DNA from: Acidobacteriota bacterium
GTDB taxonomy: Bacteria > Acidobacteriota > Terriglobia > UBA7540
Direction of reading: 5' to 3'
NCBI GenBank assembly: GCA_021827245.1
Contig: JAKAWN010000078.1
Location: 1 to 19,474 of the forward strand
DNA length: 19,474 nucleotides
Each line of letters begins with the position of its first letter. Position 1 is the first letter of the stretch. Shown in pieces: positions 16,311-19,474 of this stretch. The notes under the pieces are model-generated. The model did not search any database. It saw nothing but the letters and a program-made list of their open reading frames with translations, and had not been told where the DNA came from. The position numbers and the translations under genes are program-made.

Positions 16311-17072
16311 ATGGGAGAGGCACCTGGAAAATTCGCAACCACGGTGAATACGCGGGCTAGGGGTGCGACCCGCAAAAACGGCGTCGAACTCGCCGATAAC
16401 CCGCGCGCATTCACCCTGTGGCAGCGCGCGCAGATCTTTGTTGCAAGCTGGGTCGGCTATCTCGCGGTGCTCGCGATCGGGCGCACGCTGCGTTGGCACG
16501 TGGAAGGCTGGGAAAACTGGGAAGCCGCGAATCGCGCGGGGAAAGGGATCATTTACACGTTCTGGCACCGCGAGATCTTCTCCGCCTGCTGGTTCTGGCG
16601 GCGGCGCGACATTGTGGTGATGACCAGCCAGAATTTCGACGGCGAGTACATCGCGCGCATCATCGAGATGCACGGCTACGGCGCATCGCGCGGGTCGAGC
16701 AGTCGGGGCGCCGGGCGCTCTCTGGCGGAGATGGCGCGCTGCCTGCGCTCGGGACGCGATGCGGCCTTCACCATCGACGGGCCGCGCGGCCCCAGGTTCG
16801 TGGCCAAGCGCGGGTCGGTGATCCTGTCGCGTTCGACGGGCGCTGCCATCCTCTGCTTTCATATTGCTCTCAGAAACGCTTACGCCTTCAGGAAGAGCTG
16901 GGACCAGACGCAGGTTCCGCATCCTTTCAGCCGCGCGGCCATCTTTATCGCCCCGCCGATCGTAGTCCCCGAGGGCGCGACGGAAGACGAGCAAAACCGC
17001 AAGCAGGCGGAAGTCCAGAAAGCTCTCAATCAATTGCGCCAGCGCGGCGAGGCGTGGGCCGCCTCGGACTAG
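16311..17072 (+). CDS. DUF374 lysophospholipid acyltransferase-family protein
   Basis: The protein has 253 residues, with a hydrophobic segment at about 41–60 (QIFVASWVGYLAVLAIGRTL). The acyltransferase-like motif FWHREIF follows at 84–90 (H86), then IDGPRGPRFVAKRGSVILSRSTGAAI (155–180), the signature of the DUF374 branch, which is related to LpxL/PlsC-type acyltransferases. Probably acylates a lipid or lipid A precursor at the inner membrane; the substrate is unknown. ATG 16311 is preceded by GGATTGGCGG, an imperfect ribosome site. The gene lies 57 bases after the ETF-QO gene on the same strand and may be cotranscribed with it. No terminator with a T tract follows. Confidence 0.82.
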   Translation: MGEAPGKFATTVNTRARGATRKNGVELADNPRAFTLWQRAQIFVASWVGYLAVLAIGRTLRWHVEGWENWEAANRAGKGIIYTFWHREIFSACWFWRRRDIVVMTSQNFDGEYIARIIEMHGYGASRGSSSRGAGRSLAEMARCLRSGRDAAFTIDGPRGPRFVAKRGSVILSRSTGAAILCFHIALRNAYAFRKSWDQTQVPHPFSRAAIFIAPPIVVPEGATEDEQNRKQAEVQKALNQLRQRGEAWAASD

Positions 17073-17184
17073 CCACCCGGGCACGGATGCTTTTTCAAGG
17101 CGAGACCAGGGAGGAAAACCAGCCGCCAGCACGGCGGGTTCGGGCCAGGGAAACGGCTGACGCGCGCTCGGCTTGAATTTTCAC
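17073..17184. other. Gene-free stretch after the acyltransferase gene
   Basis: No supported gene. A short GC hairpin (CCGCC/GGCGG around AGCAC near 17121–17135) is present, without a T tract. The sequence turns from GC-rich to T-rich at about 17173, where the repeat block begins. Confidence 0.4.
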
Positions 17185-17355
17185 GACTCTTTGTTTTCAA
17201 CAATATGGCCCGGTTCGTTTTTCGGTTCGTTCCGGTTCGTTTTTTATGCACTCTAATGTTTTCAACAACTTCTCCGCTTCGTTTTTAGGTTCGTTCCGGT
17301 TCGTTTTTGCACCCCGACTCTTTGTTTTCAACAACTTCTCCGGTTCGTTTTGCAA
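17185..17355. repeat. T-rich imperfect tandem repeat, about 65-bp period, roughly 2.6 copies
   Basis: Units begin near 17185, 17249 and 17316, each with (G/C)ACTCT then GTTTTCAACAA (17193, 17258, 17324; spacing 65 and 66). Units 1 and 2 then carry three copies of (G)GTTCGTT-type repeats: GGTTCG at 17212, 17224 and 17234 in unit 1; GCTTCG at 17276 and GGTTCG at 17288 and 17298 in unit 2. Unit 3 is cut short after one GGTTCG (17342). The block is pyrimidine-rich and unlike the flanking GC-rich DNA. The small - strand frame across it (17069–17251) is low-complexity and not a credible gene. Confidence 0.85.
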
Positions 17356-17699
17356 AAATAGATATTTTTTGTCTCATTTTTCCGGAGTTTGAGTGCCAAA
17401 ACCTACACCCGCGCCACCTTTCTTGAATGAAATTTCACCATCAGCCTGGCGTTTTCCCGCTGCTTCAATGTGACCACCCTTCCCGACTGTGCGGGCAGCA
17501 CCCGCCTCGCGGAACCGAGTCTGGGAAGGCTACCACACTAGCCGACGTTTGTCAAGTAAATTCGGCAGAAAATTTGGCTGATAGAAAAATCGCCCACAGG
17601 TATTATGGCCGCAAAATGGTAGTCTCCTATCACCTGAAAGTATGCCGGCGCGATTTCTCTAAAAATCACCCTGACACGGCATCGCGCTTTCAGAGATGG
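17356..17699. other. Gene-free stretch between the tandem repeat and the GT87 gene
   Basis: No supported gene; the open + strand frame at 17427–17903 has no family motifs and runs antisense into the next gene. The stretch holds direct-repeat copy A (17577–17618). It also holds nested inverted repeats just past the end of the GT87 gene: GCGCGAT (17648–17654) with ATCGCGC (17681–17687), and ATGCCG (17642–17647) with CGGCAT (17677–17682). Confidence 0.5.
17577..17618. repeat. Direct repeat copy A (42 bp)
   Basis: Aligns without gaps to 18845–18886 with 34 of 42 identical bases. Shared blocks include GAAAATCG-like and GCAAAATG. It lies downstream of the GT87 gene, whose upstream side carries copy B in the same orientation. 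Confidence 0.65.
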
Positions 17700-18665
17700 C
17701 TACCTACTACCCGCTTCCGTACGCATCGTCACGACCCCCCCCGGCGGAGCAAGGGCCGGGAGCGCAGCCACGTAGTTGTAAAAGACTGCGTGCCAGTTCA
17801 AGGCGACTGCTGCAACCGTCAGCCATGCGGCGGCGCGGTCGAACGGCAGCCGCCGAACCAGCCAGAAACAGACCGCGATCCCAACCAGCAGAATCATCGG
17901 TGAGAAGCGGTCAAGGCCTGCTGCGAAAAGCAAATACCGCACGGTCTCATAGCCAATCAGGCCAGGCGCGGCAAATTGCACATGCAGACAGCTCAGGACC
18001 CATCTCGGCCCCGCGACCGCGGTTGAGACGAGGAACAGGCCGAGTCCCGTAAGCGCCACGCTTGAAAGCATCTCCCACCGGCGCCGCAAGGCCATCAGCA
18101 GCAGCACTGGCAGCAACAGGTGGAGATCGATCGATGCCAGCCCAAACAGGATTCCCGCATCTGATTCACGCCCCTCGACCGAGGCCCGGAGAGCCATAAC
18201 CAGAAGCAGGAGGAACAGGGCTGTATCCTGACCCAACGCCAGAATCTGGCCTGCAGGAAGCAACAAGGCGACCAGGGCGAACCTTTGAAGCGTTCGATCG
18301 CGATCCAGCAGCAGGGACTTGATCTCACCTCGCAGCAGCCACACCGAAGCTCCGAAAAGCATCAGGCTTATGCCCAGCCACAGAGCCCATGCCGCACGGT
18401 ATGAAAGCAGCGTAAAGGGGGCGAAAACAAGCGCCTCCCATGCCGGCCGGAAGAACGGCAGGTTGGGTGGGTACGAGCGGACGTCGTACAAGCTAAGCGC
18501 CTGGCCGCTTAGGACCTTCGAGCCCGCCACATAAAACACACGGAAATCTTCCGGGCCGTGGAACAGGATCGCGACAAACGCAAGCGTGATCAAAAATAAC
18601 GCCGCAAGAAGCACAACTGAAGGTGCGCTTGTCTTTACAGCCTCAGTTTTCTCCTTTGAAAGCAT
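17700..18665 (-). CDS. GT87/DUF2029-family membrane glycosyltransferase-like protein
   Basis: The start is ATG 18665, with AAGGAG 6 bases upstream, giving 321 residues. The frame is open to 18914, but that extension crosses repeat copy B and the predicted promoter. Multiple membrane segments are visible from about residue 16 on. The first outer loop has PEDFRVFYVAGSKVLSGQALSLYD (38–61), typical of the DUF2029/GT87 polyprenyl-phosphate-sugar transferases with their conserved acidic residue (D40). The C-terminus has NWHAVFYNYVAALPAL, also typical. At 321 residues it is shorter than most members (about 400), so it may be a compact or trimmed copy. The sugar substrate cannot be told. It is flanked by imperfect direct repeats. 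Confidence 0.75.
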   Translation of the reverse strand: MLSKEKTEAVKTSAPSVVLLAALFLITLAFVAILFHGPEDFRVFYVAGSKVLSGQALSLYDVRSYPPNLPFFRPAWEALVFAPFTLLSYRAAWALWLGISLMLFGASVWLLRGEIKSLLLDRDRTLQRFALVALLLPAGQILALGQDTALFLLLLVMALRASVEGRESDAGILFGLASIDLHLLLPVLLLMALRRRWEMLSSVALTGLGLFLVSTAVAGPRWVLSCLHVQFAAPGLIGYETVRYLLFAAGLDRFSPMILLVGIAVCFWLVRRLPFDRAAAWLTVAAVALNWHAVFYNYVAALPALAPPGGVVTMRTEAGSR

Positions 18666-18797
18666 GATCAGCTCCTTCCAGCTTCGTCCCCGCCGCGCGG
18701 CAACTCTCCAACTTCGGTTTGCTCCCCTCAGCCCAGACTGGTTCTGATCTGGCAGGCGCTTGCCACGCGTCACTTCCTGCATCCGCTCACCCGGAGA

Positions 18798-18803
18798 ATT
18801 ATA
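18798..18803 (-). promoter_or_regulatory. Candidate -10 element for the GT87 gene
   Basis: A perfect TATAAT on the - strand (18803–18798), about 130 bases upstream of the GT87 start. No convincing -35 is seen at 16–18 bases. It supports the downstream start at 18665 over the longer frame. Confidence 0.35.
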
Positions 18804-18844
18804 CAACGAGCCCTTCTGCCATGGTCTGGCCTGAGGTGTTGTTC

Positions 18845-18886
18845 GCTGACAGGAAAATCGTCCGCAGGGTTTATCGCGGCAAAATG
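18845..18886. repeat. Direct repeat copy B (42 bp)
   Basis: Partner of 17577–17618 (34 of 42 identical, no gaps, same orientation). It lies about 42 bases upstream of the candidate GT87 -10 element and 38 bases past the end of the YfhO-like fragment. Confidence 0.65.
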
Positions 18887-18924
18887 CGCCTCCCCAAATC
18901 TCCTGAGAGCTCACGGCTGCGGCA

Positions 18925-19257
18925 TCATGAGCCGCCTCGCCCGGAGTCTGCAGTGGGTGCGGGAAGTTCAGTGCCCGCCACAGTGGGTTTGGTCCTGCGG
19001 CTGCGGATTAACAGGAGCAGGTACACAGCCAGCGTCGCCAGCGCTACCAGAACGGACGGAAGCAACAAGGCATTGTGATACACCAACCGCACGTGGCGCG
19101 TACCGGGCGGAACTTCGATACGAACCAGGCCGTCTGTGGACTTGACGACTGGGCTGCAATCGCCATCGATGCAGGTTTCGAGCCCGGGATTGGCTACAAA
19201 GGCCATGACCAGTTGACGGACGGGCCATTGGCTGAGATACACATCGATCGAGTTCAC
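18925..19257 (-). pseudogene. C-terminal remnant of a YfhO-like membrane protein (possible small CDS)
   Basis: GTG 19257 gives 110 residues, but the open frame continues up to a TAA at 19320–19318 with no ATG, GTG or TTG in between. Protein-like sequence (SIDFSFAAGIRWVEHV) runs straight into the annotated part, so the gene has probably lost its N-terminus. Seen: NPGLETCIDGDCSPVV, then GLVRIEVPPGTRHVRLVYHNALL, a beta-rich outer domain, and one membrane segment (about 64–84) followed by RSRR. This pattern resembles the C-terminal end of large YfhO/oligosaccharyl-type membrane glycosyltransferases (usually over 700 residues). It could also be a real small membrane protein. Confidence 0.5.
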
Positions 19258-19423
19258 ATGCTCGACCCACCGAATGCCCGCAGCAAAACTGAAGTCTATA
19301 CTCCTCTGATGCTGGAGTTAACGCGTTACTGGCGGTCCTCGTCCTGCGGTCTGCGATTTCCTAAGACCGTATCCATAATTAGGCAAAGATGTAACCTGCC
19401 GAAAATGCGGCGGCTGGGAAATT

Positions 19424-19465
19424 GATAACTTTTGTTGACACCCGACATAGTTATCTTACCGTAAG
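19424..19465 (+). promoter_or_regulatory. Promoter-like site with two inverted repeats at the window end
   Basis: A perfect TTGACA (19435–19440) lies between the arms of an inverted repeat, GATAACT (19424–19430) and AGTTATC (19449–19455). It is followed by the 11-base palindrome CTTACCGTAAG (19455–19465), where the -10 would be expected. The layout suggests a repressed promoter for a + strand gene beyond the window. The -10 itself is weak (TACCGT at 19457–19462). Confidence 0.5.
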
Positions 19466-19474
19466 TCAAAGATC

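Noticed and set aside
13503..17132. A 1209-codon open frame on the - strand across the TPR, ETF-QO and acyltransferase genes
   Set aside because: It is antisense to three genes with clear family motifs, its translation has no recognisable domains, and it crosses the his promoter. Its openness follows from codon use on the + strand.
17069..17251. A 60-codon - strand frame across repeat unit 1
   Set aside because: Its Lys/Arg/Thr/Asn-rich start is simply the translation of the GGTTCG repeats; no ribosome site or homology is evident.
17185..17355. The tandem repeats as a CRISPR array
   Set aside because: The repeated parts are contiguous and nested rather than identical repeats separated by unique spacers of constant length, and there are no cas genes.
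17427..17903. A 158-codon + strand frame in the intergenic stretch
   Set aside because: No family motif; it includes direct-repeat copy A and runs antisense into the GT87 gene.
18666..18914. An N-terminal extension of the GT87 protein to 404 residues
   Set aside because: An AAGGAG sits 6 bases before ATG 18665. The extension has no family sequence, and it covers a TATAAT and repeat copy B.
18719..19078. A 119-codon + strand frame upstream of the GT87 gene
   Set aside because: It spans repeat copy B and is antisense to the YfhO-like remnant; no motifs and no ribosome site.

Overview
The window reads as chromosomal DNA from a moderately GC-rich Gram-negative bacterium. The best fit is Acidobacteriota, inferred from the gene order prs–rplY(CTC type)–pth–rpsF–rpsR–rplI–dnaB–alr, the long charged tails on L25 and L9, and the presence of both an ETF-quinone oxidoreductase and a DUF374 acyltransferase. 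No phylogenetic test was possible here.

Left block, + strand (1–6104): the 3' part of prs, then rplY, pth, rpsF, rpsR, rplI, dnaB and alr. This is a housekeeping block for PRPP supply, ribosomal proteins, peptidyl-tRNA recycling, replicative helicase and D-alanine supply. Two perfect intercistronic hairpins (between rplY and pth, and before rplI) and an extended -10 promoter before dnaB suggest the block is subdivided at the RNA level.

Central block, - strand (13506 down to 6278): a compact histidine operon in the order hisL (leader peptide)–attenuator–hisI–hisG–LOG family gene–hisD–hisC–hisB–hisH–hisF–hisA. Four junctions use 4-base ATGA stop/start overlaps. The main discovery is in its 5' region: a 24-codon leader peptide with six consecutive His codons plus a seventh, followed by a 9-bp intrinsic terminator with a U tract. 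A segment inside the end of the leader reading frame can pair over 9 bp with the terminator's 5' arm. That is the full set of parts for ribosome-mediated His attenuation. The leader's ATG lies only about 5 nt from the predicted transcription start and has no Shine-Dalgarno sequence. A LOG-family nucleotide phosphoribohydrolase sits inside the operon. hisA is divergent. hisE and a His-phosphatase gene are absent here.

Right block, + strand (13689–17072): a membrane-anchored TPR-like protein transcribed divergently from the his operon, an ETF-ubiquinone oxidoreductase, and a DUF374 lysophospholipid-acyltransferase-like protein.

Right end (17073–19474): gene-poor. It holds a T-rich imperfect tandem repeat with a ~65-bp period, a GT87/DUF2029-like membrane glycosyltransferase on the - strand flanked by two 42-bp imperfect direct repeats, the apparent C-terminal remnant of a YfhO-like membrane protein, and at the very end a promoter-like site overlaid by two inverted repeats, probably the control region of a gene beyond the window.
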